Shown here: positions 38,306 to 48,779 of the stretch, piece after piece
Numbering within the stretch: the first letter of the stretch is position 1
Layout: each line of letters begins with the position of its first letter
DNA from: Echinarachnius parma
Lineage: Eukaryota > Echinodermata > Echinoidea > Clypeasteroida > Echinarachniidae
NCBI GenBank assembly: GCA_037951105.1
Contig: JBAMJV010008926.1
Coordinates: 1 to 64,000 of the forward strand
Reading direction: 5' to 3'
DNA length: 64,000 nt
Notes under the pieces: model-generated
The model's database searches: none
What the model saw: only the letters and a program-made list of their open reading frames with translations
What the model was told of the DNA's origin: nothing
Made by a program: the position numbers and the translations under genes

Positions 38306-39219
38306 ACCTCATAACGAGCACCTATCTTGTATCGCGGCTTAAAAATGATAAAATACAAAGAACCTGGACCTGTAAAATGACCTCGCTATGTTGGGTACCT
38401 GGGGGTGTATTCTGAAAATCGTCTAAACAATCTTTTGTATTATCTTTTGTCATAAGTCCATAAGATAATACACCGCTAAAATTGTCATAAATCGGTATTC
38501 TGAAAATTGTCTTAAGGGCATCATATCTTTCACTGACCACGCCCATTAGTGCTCAGTTAACCAATCAAAATTGTTGTTACAAAATGTTTATATGCCCCCT
38601 CAGCCAATCAAAGTGGGTTAAATTGCGTATGCGTCGCATTTTCTTTAAATGCGCGCATCTAACTAGCTTTGCGCACACGTAGAAATTTCAATCAAAGTTC
38701 AAGAAATTTATATATTTTGGTCAAAGAGTATTTTTGTAAGAATGGGATTTTCATATGGTTAGATTTTCAATGGAATTTTCTCCCCCTCACTCTTATTTTC
38801 TAACTTTTTCGCACGTACACACACCTATACACACAACAAACATAGGGAGCTCTTTAAAATCTCAAATAATTGTCTTTAAATATGTTTAAACAAGATATAA
38901 CAAAAGGAAAATACTGCCCCATAGCTGTCTCGGCATATGAGTAGAATTTATGATAATTTCATGATGAGATGAAAGATAAGAGAGTTTTCAGAATACACAT
39001 TTTCCACCTCTGCTTGCGCGAACGCGCTTATCAATAATGCGTGGCAAGGCGCGCCAGCTAATAGAGGTTAACAAACTTTCAGAGATAATACAAAAGATAT
39101 GAGAGTTTTCAGAATACCGGTTTTGTCATAAGCCTAAGATAATACGAAATAAGGGAAAAGACGATTTTCAGAATACACCCCCTGGTTATAACAGAGCTCA
39201 GTAAAAAGAGGGTCCACTG
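38306..39219. mobile_element. CAGTGGAACCTC MITE, copy 3, split by another element
   Basis: The left piece (TACCTCATAACGAGCACC, then AACCTGGACCTGTAAA) and right piece (GTTATAACAGAGCTC, then GGTCCACTG) are the two halves of the MITE seen whole at 10627 and 39745, in reverse. The 782-base element 38401-39182 lies between them. Confidence 0.75.
38401..39182. mobile_element. inverted-repeat element, GGGGGTGTATTCTGAAAA ends
   Basis: GGGGGTGTATTCTGAAAATC at the left and its complement at the right. GAGAGTTTTCAGAATAC recurs internally. It sits inside an older MITE. It has no coding capacity that I can support. Confidence 0.75.
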
Positions 39220-39264
39220 TACATACATGTCATAGTGCTGGAGATTCAAAATTAATCCCCATAT

Positions 39265-39537
39265 ACCCATATAATAATAATATCCATTTTTATATAGCGC
39301 TTTTTCTAAAGGAGCATTATTACCTTGGCTTTAGCTGAGCTACCATGATGAGGCGCTGAAGCATTTCAAGGAATACATTTCTGCCAAGTACCCATTTACT
39401 ACACCTGGGTTGAGAGCAGCAAATGTGGATAAAGTCTCTTGCTGAAGGACACGCGTGCCACGGCTGGGAATCGAACCCACGACCCTCATATTTAAAGATG
39501 AAGGCCCGAACCAATATACCACGACACTCCCACATAG
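39265..39537 (-). mobile_element. tRNA-derived SINE
   Basis: The minus strand starts with a tRNA-like head (TCGTGGTATATTGGTTCGGG as A-box region, GTGGGTTCGATTCCCAGCC as B box). It continues through CAGCAAGAGACTTTATCC and CTCTCAACCCAGGTG, and ends in AAGCGCTATATAAAAATGG plus (ATT)n. An RNA polymerase III promoter, conserved body and short A/T repeat tail define a SINE. Confidence 0.85.
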
Positions 39538-39744
39538 ACAAATCGTTTAGGTATCATATGTAGATACCCCATTTTGGCCTGTATTGACCAAACTCACATG
39601 TGGTTTTTCTCTCCAGTTTGTCAAAGTTTCACTTCATTATTGAAATACGAATGATTTGGTTTGACAAAATCATCAGGATCATTTCAAATGTGTACAAACC
39701 CATGGCAACTAGTAGGCTAATAGGGTAACTTTATGGTTGGAATA

Positions 39745-39919
39745 GAGTGGAACCTCTTTATAATGAGCTCTGTTATAAAGAGGAACCCGATATAGCGAGG
39801 TAATTTCATAGGTCCTGGTTCTATTAAAAATAATTTTAAGCCCTGACATTAACAAGATCTCTGATATAACGGGGTAAATTCAATGGACTCATGGTGCTCA
39901 TTATATTGAGGTTTCACTG
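39745..39919. mobile_element. CAGTGGAACCTC MITE, copy 2
   Basis: AGTGGAACCTCTTTATAATG at the left, TATTGAGGTTTCACTG at the right, with TA after the right end. Shares GATATAGCGAGGTAATTT with the other copies. Confidence 0.8.
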
Positions 39920-40009
39920 TATTCACAAACTACATAAAAGTATACTGTTCTGGGGTGGCTGCATTTGTAATGACCCTCCAGGTTCATGGAGAAAATGTTT
40001 AAAATCAAT

Positions 40010-41100
40010 TGGTACTCCACCTGAAAGAAGGTAGTTCGGGGGGGGGGGGGGGGGGGGAAGGAGAAATGGGGAAGATTTGCAAAATGCACCCCACGCAGCC
40101 GACCACAAAGATGCTCTATATGGTACCATGGAAAGAATTTGCTCAAGATGCAGAAGTAATCTTTAATCACTTAACCCTCTAAGTGGAAGAGGGCACTCGG
40201 GGGAAATCGGGAGGATTAGCAAAACACACACAGACTACCACGATCGGTGCTAATGTAGCATGAACAAAATTTGTTCAGATGCAAAGATGCTATGTTAACC
40301 GGAAAAGAATTCCCTCAGATGCAAGTAAAGGGAAACTCTGGGGAAAATCATCCAAACTCCAGAGAGAAATAATTTGTAATTTCATTAGAACACTTGGCCA
40401 AGTTATTTTTGTAACATGTACTAAAAAAGACAAGAGAAATCAGGAGGACTTGCAAAACACAACCATGCAGATGCTGTGGTTGCGTAGTTAGAATTTGCTC
40501 AGTTGCAAAAAAGGAAGAATCTCTGTTCCGTATTAAAACGCTGAACCGGGTGGGTTGTGTACAAAATCTATGGAGATTTCAGAATCTCGAAGGTAACGGG
40601 TTAAAACACTTGGCCATGTCATTTTGTTACTGTTTTCATTCCTCATCACCCTCCGGGAACACATAGAAGTAATTTATAATCACTGGGTACTGGAGTAGAA
40701 AAACAGTAGAAAACAGTCTGGAAATTAGGAGGATTTGCACTCCATGCAGACTACTGCAAAGGTGGCAGGGGGGGGGGGGGGGGGTGGAGTTAAGAACGTC
40801 TGTTCTGTAAATGCTGAACATGGCACACCAAACTACAGTGAGAAATAATTTGTCATTTCATTAAAAACACTTGGCCAAGTCATTCCGTGAACTGTTTTGG
40901 AGTGTTAGCATTCCTCATCAGCCTCCAGGAACAAGTAGAATTCATCAAAATCACAGTCGGGAAATTATGAGGATTTGCAAAACGCATCTCATGCAGACTA
41001 CTGCAAAGATGCTATCGCAGCGTGGACAGAATTTGCTCAGATGCAAGAAAAGGGAACCTTCATTGGGCAAACTGGAGGGGAAACATTGTAATTGTAATTG
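40010..41100 (+). repeat. degenerate tandem repeat, about five units
   Basis: The motif pair GGAGGATTTGCAAAACRCA ... CAGACTACTGCAAAGATGC, then AATTTGCTCAGATGCA, recurs near 40060, 40211, 40443, 40729 and 40969 with a period of roughly 150-290 bases. Two units have poly(G) runs inserted (40038-40057, 40768-40784). No coding potential persists across units. Confidence 0.65.
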
Positions 41101-41197
41101 CCATAATGTGGAAGGAGGCAGCTGGAAAATCAAGAATACACCACACCTAGCAACGGAATAATTCATCCAAAATGTCGTTCGTCAACAGACAATAAAC

Positions 41198-42038
41198 ATG
41201 ATAAAAGTTTGTTGCGAAAACTTCAGTAGGGACGAGAAAAGTGTTCTCCTTAGCGAGGTGTCAAATAGGAGGAGCATAATAGAGGGAGATTTGTCTTCTA
41301 CCCTGACCTTCAGCATAAAGGAGAGGGCGTGGGTTGCCGCGGCGGATGCCGTAACGAAGGTCGACGGCGACATTCGGGAGGCAGAAACTAAACAAAAAGT
41401 TGGGGGAGATCAGAAGAGAGGCTGGAAAAACCGGAGGAGGTCCGCCGCCAGTTGCTCATCTTGATAAGGAGGAGGAGGCCCTGAGACGACTCATAGCAGA
41501 TGAGCTGATATATGGAGTCGAGGGAGGGGTGGAGACTCCCACCTTCGCCCCGAACGCTCCTGAAAGCGACGATGTCGCAGTTGCGGCGCTAACCACAATG
41601 GCAACTGGTGTCATCCCGGCCCTACCACTTCCAGGTAAGTTAAAACTAATAAATGTCAATTTTGTATTATTATGTACCAGTCTAGTATTCTAATATTCAT
41701 ACTACGTCATATTTCGATTAAAATGTGCACCAGTGACTTCATACAATTTCCCTCTCCCCCCTTCAGCTTTACCGACGACGAGTGAGACATCCGTGAGACC
41801 CAGCCAGAAGAAGAAGAGGAGCCCATCAAAAAGGGTTTGTGGTGCCGGTGCCGGTGACCTGGATGATGATCTGACAGATGCCGTTTCCGAGCCAGAGGGT
41901 CTGGCCAGACTGATCAGCATCGGGGAGAAGAGGTTGGAGTGTGAGAGGGGGCGTTTCGAGGTCGAGAAGAGAAGGATGGAGATGGAGATGGTGCGATTGG
42001 CATTGGAGAAAACGAGGCTGGAACTGGAGAGAGATATG
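41198..42038 (+). pseudogene. Myb/SANT-like DNA-binding protein gene, frame-disrupted
   Basis: Exon one (41198-41634) starts with NFSRDEKSVLLSEVSNRR and TFSIKERAWVAAADAV, the first helices of the Myb/SANT-like domain of NAIF1/MSANTD and Harbinger-associated proteins. The family motif KTGGGPPP follows, but in another frame, so a frame change lies near 41390-41410 and the third helix appears shortened. Exon two (41767-42038; acceptor CCCCTTCAG, donor GTAAAT, phases agree) gives a basic patch (KKKRSPSKR) and a long charged coiled coil (EKRLECERGRFEVEKRRMEM). If transcribed it would be a nuclear DNA-binding protein. Whether it is a host gene or a transposon relic is open. Confidence 0.55.
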
Positions 42039-42743
42039 GTAAATATCTTTAGTATGCAAATGATAATATAATACATTATTGAAATTATATATATACCCCC
42101 CACGATACCGGAGTGGCGCAGCCCCAACCAATCTGGATCTACCGCGGATCGGATCCTAGGCTAGAGTCTAGCTAGTTAATGACTGATCTGATCGACTGCA
42201 TAATAATACACGGGTACGTGGCACACGTTATACATATTTACGCGTCAAATAATGCATACACATGTTTACTACGACGCGACGGGGTCGACGACATGCGATA
42301 ATTTGTGTTTTTTGCCCAACGAGAATGTCTAAATAACTTCCTAAAATTACTAGTTCATTAATCTCTACCCTCAGCATAGTTGACTGGATGCGATCAAGTC
42401 TGGATTTTGTGCCATTTCATGCAAAGGTATGTCGATTTGTATGCCACTGACTGAGATTTGTCAACTGTCAAGATGCTTGGAATAGCGTGCCGTTACTTTT
42501 ACACTTTATCATGCAGTTTGGTACTTGAAGTTTGAACCTAAATAATGTAACGTGTAATGCTGCACTAATGTCTCCTAGAAAAAATAGGCAACTTAACTCA
42601 AGCTGAACCTGGCGGTTGATGAAAGAAGACTGTTGGGACAGCTCACTGCTGACATTCTGATGAAGTTTGTAGGGGATGATAAACATATTATATCATGTAC
42701 TCTATCTCACCATTTTATTGTTATCATTATTTATCAACAGGCA

Positions 42744-44300
42744 GCAAACTCCTGCGTCAGCTGATGCGGGAGGGCGACGCCCGAGGCTTAGCGATTAGCC
42801 AACAGCAGGTGCCTTGAAATGTCAGCCATCCAAGAGAAACCGCTGGCCGCCGATGATATCACCGGTACAAGCTCTGGTCACACCAGTTCTCCTCAACCAA
42901 ACTATCCATGTGTCTCCGGCTACCCTCAGGCCAGGTCAATCGTCAGCTACACGACCATGTACCCGACATGTATCAACGGGGGCAGCAGCTGCCAGCCCCA
43001 GCCTCCCAGCGACCAAAACAACCTGACAACTGAAAACAGGCTACAAGCAGTGGCGAACATCCTGCAGACTTACCCCTGTTTTTGCGGGTACCCCTGTTTT
43101 CGCGGGTAGTAACCGCCAAGCGCCACCACCAGCCTGTTACGATAAGCTCTGATCCCCCGGTTGATGTGGCGACACCAACAAATGGAGTACTAGCGGCAGC
43201 CGCCCCAACTCAGGAGGAACAATTCCATCAGTCCACCTGTACAGGAGTCACATAATTACCCACAAGCCCTGACCCCTACATCAGATCAATGAGCAACTGG
43301 CGTTGCATTATCAGATAACCAACCAGGAGGATGAGATTGACCAACAGGCTGCCTACAACGACCAGTACCTTTATCAACAGGCTGCAGATTTCCAACGCGC
43401 GGGACACACCCAACATGTGGCGGCCAACTTCCAACAGCCTGCCAAAACAACCTGGCAACTGCCTGCTTGGCCGGTAGCCACTTCTTTCGTCGCGCCACAC
43501 CAGTACCGGGGATAAGTTCTGATCCCCCGGTTAACGAGCAACTGGCGTTGCATTATTGGATAATACAACGTGCGTTGTGGGAGATAGCTCAACAGGAAGC
43601 TGAGAACCAACAGGCTGCCTACAACGACCAGTCCCATTACCAACAGGCTGCGGATTTCCAACCCGCGCGACACACCCAACATGTGGCGGCCAACTTCCAA
43701 CAGCCTGCCAAAACAACCTGGCAACTGCCTGCTTGGCCGGTAGCCGCTTCTTCCGTCGCGCCACAGCAGTACCGGGGATAAGTTCTGATCCCCCGGTTAA
43801 CGAGCAACTGGCGTTGCATTATTGGAGTATACAACGTGCGTTGTGGGAGATAGCCCAACAGGAAGCTGAGAACCAACAGGCTGCCTACAACGACCAGTCC
43901 CATTACCAACAGGCTGCGGATTTCCAACCCGCGCGACACACCGAACATGCGGCGGAAAACTTCCAACAGCCTGCTACCGCCCACCAGCCAATCAGATACT
44001 ACCAGGTTGATAAATTTTTACAGCAACAGTCATCATCAACCCGGCAGATACTATCAGCCGCAGCAGCAACAACATGAGAAGGAGGATCCGTATGCTGATG
44101 ATGCAGGTACTATCACAAGCATCGTCCAGTTGCCAAGTCCGCCAGCTTCAAGTCAGACGACTTACCAGTACCAGCCGTGCCCACCGCCAAGGACTGGCCA
44201 CCAAGGATCCAGCGATGTCCAGCCACATCCACCACAGGGGCAGTACTACCCACGGCCACCAAGAACACCGAAAAGGCACAATAAAGGTAGGGCGGCTATA
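42744..44300 (+). other. glutamine/proline-rich region with 266-base tandem repeats
   Basis: Open frames in all three phases encode low-complexity segments (QQAADFQPARHTQHVAANFQ, and further on HQPGRYYQPQQQQ, PPPRTGHQG). Repeat units start at 43511 and 43777, exactly 266 bases apart, with an older relative before them. 266 is not divisible by three, so each unit is read in a new frame and each ends QYRG-stop. The region could be 3' exons of the Myb/SANT-like gene, with an acceptor near 42740, or decayed coding repeats. I cannot assemble a continuous protein. Confidence 0.5.
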
Positions 44301-44645
44301 TTGCAACTTATATTTGATCCATACATTTACAATTATACAGTTACATTTACGGTCCAATCTGGAGGAAGACTTGATTATTTTCAATAATCAAATAGGACTT
44401 CATGCTTTTAGATGCTAATTGATTCTTCATATTATTATCTTAAAAATTATATTATTTATTTTAAAAAAGGTAATTGAAGTTCAAGGTTAATAATGTGGGA
44501 ATGCGGACTAGATTGTTGAACTTGTTGAACTTTTCACACTCGATTGCGATTATGCAAATGAGTTCATTACACATGTTATATTTAGATTCGCGGACGGATA
44601 ATGAGTGTGTTAGCCGCCGCCCACGCTTATGTTGTAACGCACACA

Positions 44646-44995
44646 TGTTAGAATAGGGAAACCTCGGAGAAGCATATTTGACACAGTCAAGGTTGGGCGT
44701 ATCTCACTGTGCCTGTGTACTGAGTTTTCCTGGTCTGCAGTTGTACCTTTTTGCTGAAGCGTGGCTTTGCAGCTATTTTACAGTGCTTGCTAGCTGAGCA
44801 GACAGATGGCTGCTGGGTGTCTTCCGGGACCGTTGTTGAGGGCTTCAGTGGGTCTGCATTAGACCTTGGGGTTTCGTTTCTATCTGCGTATATCTCGACA
44901 CATGGTAGATACTGTGGCCGAGAAATAAATGACCAGAACAACTTAACGAACTTGTCCTCTGTGTATCAATTGGCCTCATCTACTGCACCACGACA
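44646..44995 (+). repeat. probable 5' LTR of the degraded Gypsy element
   Basis: Begins TGTTAGAATAGGG and ends ACCACGACA (TG...CA), contains AATAAA near 44926, and is followed within three bases by TGGCGACGAGGATGGG, a typical primer-binding position. There is no second LTR to compare, so the limits are provisional. Confidence 0.5.
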
Positions 44996-45194
44996 AACTG
45001 GCGACGAGGATGGGATGACCGCAGACGAGAGAAACCCCCTGGTCTCCACGAGGCAACCCACCGACGGCGCTGAGCTGGGAGTAGACTGGATGCTCTGCCG
45101 GGAACGACGGCGCAGAGAGGACCTCTGCAGCGAACGACGGCGCAGAGAGGACTAGTCTGCAGGGTTCACGCCGATTACAGAACTTTTGCAGCAG

Positions 45195-45430
45195 ACAGCT
45201 CGGGTAGATTGTCCGTGCTAGAAACCGAGCTATGCTGATGACAGCTCGGATGGATGGTGTGCGCCGACAACTCGGATAGATAACCGTGCTGGTGACCGAG
45301 CTCTTTGAAGACAGCTCGGATAGGTGACCTGCGAAGAACAGCTCGGAAAGATTATCCGTGCTGATGACCGAGCTTTGTTGATGACAGCTCGGGAATAGAT
45401 GACCTGCACTAACGACAGCTCGGAAAGACT
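45195..45430 (+). repeat. AGCTCGG repeat array in the Gypsy leader
   Basis: GACAGCTCGG or a one-base variant (for example GACAACTCGG) occurs about eight times. The complementary ACCGAGCT occurs four times between them, so the leader RNA would form a series of stem-loops upstream of gag. Confidence 0.8.
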
Positions 45431-45610
45431 TCCGAACTGATTTTTGTCTAGAACTGTGAAGAACTCTAGAACTGAAGAACTGAATCAACTGTTATCAATC
45501 AGAGTATTGACTGGTTGTAAGTGTTCAGTAAGTTAGTGTTCAGTATCTTAGAGTAAGTTGTAACTTACCTTTTTTCCCCCAGTACATTTCTCTCAACAGC
45601 CTTTGTAACG

Positions 45611-46760
45611 ATGGCCGAGGCAATGACGAAGATGTTAGAGACCCTTACCAGTGTGATGCAGGGACTAAATGTACAGAAGGCTCCACCGCCATTTAAGTTG
45701 GGCAAGTTCAAGGGTTCGCCACAGGTGGTTGGAGATTTGTCGCTGCAGGAGTGGTTGGATAGTTTTGACTGCTATTGTCGCCACTACAACCTAGATGATG
45801 CAGCTAAGGCACAGTCTCTGGTAGATCATCTGGCAGGAGTGGCCAAGGAAGAAGTGCTGTGCAGAGAGGATAGTATCCTCAAGGATGCGGACCAGTTGGT
45901 TGCCGTGCTGCGGTCTTTGTTTGGCACATTAGATACCGTTCAGTCTTTAACATCGGAATTCCACAGTAGGACGCAGCACCGTGGTGAGACGATGGCCGAT
46001 TACAGCAGGGCACTGATGCGACTCTACACCAGGATGGAGAAGGCTGCATTGAGTAGTGGAGAAAGGCAGGCTTTAGCACAGTTGAGAGATACATCCCTGA
46101 AAGAGAGATTTGTGACCGGTAGCAACCAGGCCTGGATGCAACGGGAGCTGCGCAGGATAGAGTTGGCAGCCAAGGGAAAGACATTCCTTCAGATGAGGGA
46201 GGACGTGCTGGAGTTCTTCAGAGGTCAGGAATCAGAGGTGAAGACAATTCCCATTAAAGAGGTGTACAGTAGTCCTGATGTGCAGATGGTAACCACAACG
46301 AAAGCCGATGGTGACTTGAAGGGTGAGCTGAAATCCCTGAAGGAAGATGTGGCATCGCTCAGGAGGTGTGTGGAAGCATTGGTGGACAGCAAGATGAATG
46401 CTGGGAGGTCTCCACAGAAGAGGAAATGCCGCTGTTTCAACTGTGGTATGACGGGGCACATGAGGAATGAGTGTGAGGAGGAGACGCTGTGCTTCATCTG
46501 CAAAGGGCGAGGACACATTAGCCGAGAGTGTCCACAGAAGCAGCAGCCGAGTCCCCAGCCTTCTTCATCAACAAATGGTTCACCTCCGCCTGGAGCCAAG
46601 AGAGGGACGATGCCTCAGCACCAAGTTACACCAGAGTTCGCTGAACGTTTTGTTGCACCCAGTCCCAGGGGGTCAGTACGCATTGGTGGTGTAGACATCG
46701 GATGTATTTTCGACACGGGAGCAGAGGCTTCAATCATTCCAGCATCTGTGTACCACAAGC
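45611..46760 (+). CDS. Gypsy gag and start of protease
   Basis: The ATG opens a frame with a retrotransposon Gag core (PFKLGKFKG, EWLDSFDCYC, then TMADYSRALMRLYTRME). Two CCHC zinc knuckles follow (CFNCGMTGHMRNEC and CFICKGRGHISREC), and then the protease start, with DTGAEASIIPASVYHK. The frame is open for about 383 residues until a MITE interrupts it after the protease active-site motif. Gag forms the particle and the knuckles bind RNA. The extension to 47014 is MITE sequence. Confidence 0.85.
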
Positions 46761-47161
46761 AGAGATGCCAACCTTCACAAACCCAAAAAAGTATTCTGAG
46801 AGGTAAAAAACAGTATTTTGAACCCCAAAAAAAGTATTTTTTAGAGCTGCCAACCTTTAGAGGCAAAAAAACATTTTTTCGCGAAGCAAATTCGCGCAGC
46901 AAAAATACCCTTTACGCACACGTTAATATAAAAGTTGGTTCACACCAGCGTTTTTATAAGTTTGTTCGGTTTATTTGTGTTATATTTAAAATTTGTATCT
47001 GGAGTAATAGTTAATCAGGGTTCAACGTAAATTTTTTTGCCGTTTTCCGATCGTTTCTATAGGGAGTACCAGAAGAAAAAAAAAAAAAAAAAAACGTACT
47101 GCCGTATTTTGCGTGAAAAAACGTAACAAATACGGCAAAAACGGAACGGTTGGCATCTCTG
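46760..47161. mobile_element. MITE with CAGAGATGCCAACC ends, 6-bp duplication
   Basis: CAGAGATGCCAACC at the left and GGTTGGCATCTCTG at the right. CACAAG occurs directly on both sides (46754-46759 and 47162-47167). The end sequence resembles hAT elements, though those usually duplicate 8 bases. It contains a 20-base poly(A) run. It cuts the Gypsy protease frame. Confidence 0.85.
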
Positions 47162-47164
47162 CAC

Positions 47165-47917
47165 AAGTGTTTGAAGGAGAAGTTGGGTGGCCTACAGCAA
47201 TAGGCGGGAGTGTTCCTGAACGTGGTTGGTGTTGGCGGCATTGAAGTGCCGATAGAAGGATGTATTGAGGTGCCAATCGAGATTAGAGGGCAAGTACTAC
47301 AGGGAGGATTCCTGGTAGCGGCCGATAGGGTATGAAGTGGAACAGCATCGGGGGAACCAATTCTGCTAGGATGCAACATCTTGCGAAAGTTGGAAGGGTT
47401 TGTGATGGATCTTGGTCACAGAACTGATGCACCCAGAGCCATGGAGAGCAACGGTTGCCCATTAGCAGTGAGGACGGGACGGTTAGAGGTTTTCCCATCT
47501 TATGCAGTTAGAAGGGTGATATGCCAAGTGGAGGGGAACAGCATTACTTCAGGAGCAGAAGTCTTGGTTGGAGAGTTAGAGGTGCCGAGTGCAGTTGAAG
47601 GTGGTCAACAGTTGAGGGGGGATGTTGAGATACACCTACCGCCTGACACGCATGTTGCTGAGGCTGTGGAGCGAAGAGGAGAACTGTGTGATGTTGTGGT
47701 TGAGGGACCCAACTCATCGGCGAGGAGAGTGGAGAGGATGTCTGCGGAGCCGGTAGAGGTGGTTTCTTGTCTTCAGCCAGGTGTGGAGATGGAATGTTGG
47801 ACTGAGGATCGAACATTTGATCTGGGGGAGAGCAGTGTGGTAGATGGACCCAAAGTTAGAGTTAAAAAGAGAGTGTTGCTGAAGAACAGAGAGGACGGCG
47901 ACGATGAGCCACATTGA
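47165..47917 (+). pseudogene. Gypsy protease remainder and spacer, broken
   Basis: After the MITE the frame resumes with motifs such as VGGIEVPIEG and GEPILLGCNILRKLEGFVMD, the usual end of a Gypsy protease. It has stop codons near 47203 and 47333. From 47381 a 178-residue open stretch of acidic, valine-rich sequence leads to a stop at 47917. Confidence 0.65.
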
Positions 47918-47989
47918 ATACAACCAAATCTTGTGTCCGGAAGCGCACAGATTTAGGAAGAATAGGACATGTGAGATACAACTCCTGTA

Positions 47990-48290
47990 ACTCACCGTTG
48001 AGCTGAACAACAATATGGCAAAGGGAAAACAGACAGACATCCTGGACTTAGATATCTCAAAAGCCTTCCTCCTGGTCCACAAGCTTCACCATTACGGGAT
48101 TTAAGGAGTTGTGAATTGCTGGATTTCTAATTTCCTTGTTGGCAGACGAGCACATTCCGACTTTGCCGAGGTCAAGTCTGGAGTCCCACAGGGGAGCGTC
48201 CTGGGCCCGTGCTTTTCTTTGTCTACATAAATGACATGCCAGACCAGCTTACCTCTCACGTCAGGTTGTTCACGGATGATCATCCAACAA
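47990..48290 (+). pseudogene. fragment of a non-LTR (LINE) reverse transcriptase
   Basis: Translation in shifting frames gives LDLDISKAFLLV, KLHHYGI, the box SGVPQGSVLGP and a short YINDMPDQL / VRLF-DD stretch, diagnostic of CR1/L2/Jockey-type LINE reverse transcriptases. Stops and frameshifts make it non-functional. It sits where the Gypsy reverse transcriptase would be expected. Confidence 0.7.
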
Positions 48291-48394
48291 GATGGGCATG
48301 ATACACATTGGCTGCAGAGAGGAGACAGTCCACTTGACCCAATCACGAGATCTGGTCGCAGAATACAAAGATGGCCAAGATCTGTTTCGTGCCA

Positions 48395-48625
48395 ACAACA
48401 AGGAATATCTTGTTACGGTAGACTTTTACTCGGACTACTGGGAACTGGACCAGCTGGGCAGCACAACCACCAAGGACATCGTAGAATGCACAAAAAGGCA
48501 CTTTGCATGATATGGCATACCAGAGAATGTCATAACGGACAATTTGCCTCAATTTGTAGCGCTGTAATATGCCAAGTTTGCAGCAGGATGGGACTTTGAC
48601 CATGTAACCAGCTCCCCCAAACACC
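48395..48625 (+). pseudogene. Gypsy integrase core remnant
   Basis: Encodes KEYLVTVDFYSDYWEL, then a stop, YGIPENVITDN and WDFDHVTSS in mixed frames: the D and DN segments of an integrase catalytic core. Interrupted by stops and followed by a poly(C) run at 48624-48640. Confidence 0.7.
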
Positions 48626-48779
48626 CCCCCCCCCCCCCCCTCGGTACGCCCATGGGTGCAATCAAAGGTTCCTGAGAGAGATAGCCAACACCAATCCAGA
48701 GCCACCAACATGCGGCACAAGAGCTGACCATCTAAAGCAAACCAGAAAGCAGGCAACGGCAATCCAGTCGTCGTGATCG

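Larger units (their letters stand above)
44646..48770 (+). mobile_element. degraded Ty3/Gypsy LTR retrotransposon
   Basis: Parts in order: probable 5' LTR (44646-44995), primer-binding-like TGGCGACGAGGATGGG (44999), structured leader, gag with two zinc knuckles and an aspartic-protease start (45611-46760), a MITE insertion (46760-47161), the continuing protease/spacer frame (47165-47917), a foreign LINE fragment, and an integrase remnant (48395-48625). Most of reverse transcriptase and the 3' LTR are missing. An old, non-functional copy. Confidence 0.8.

Noticed and set aside
44646-48770. A defence or biosynthetic gene cluster in the accessory-looking region
   Set aside because: All recognisable proteins are retrotransposon Gag, protease, integrase or LINE fragments with breaks.
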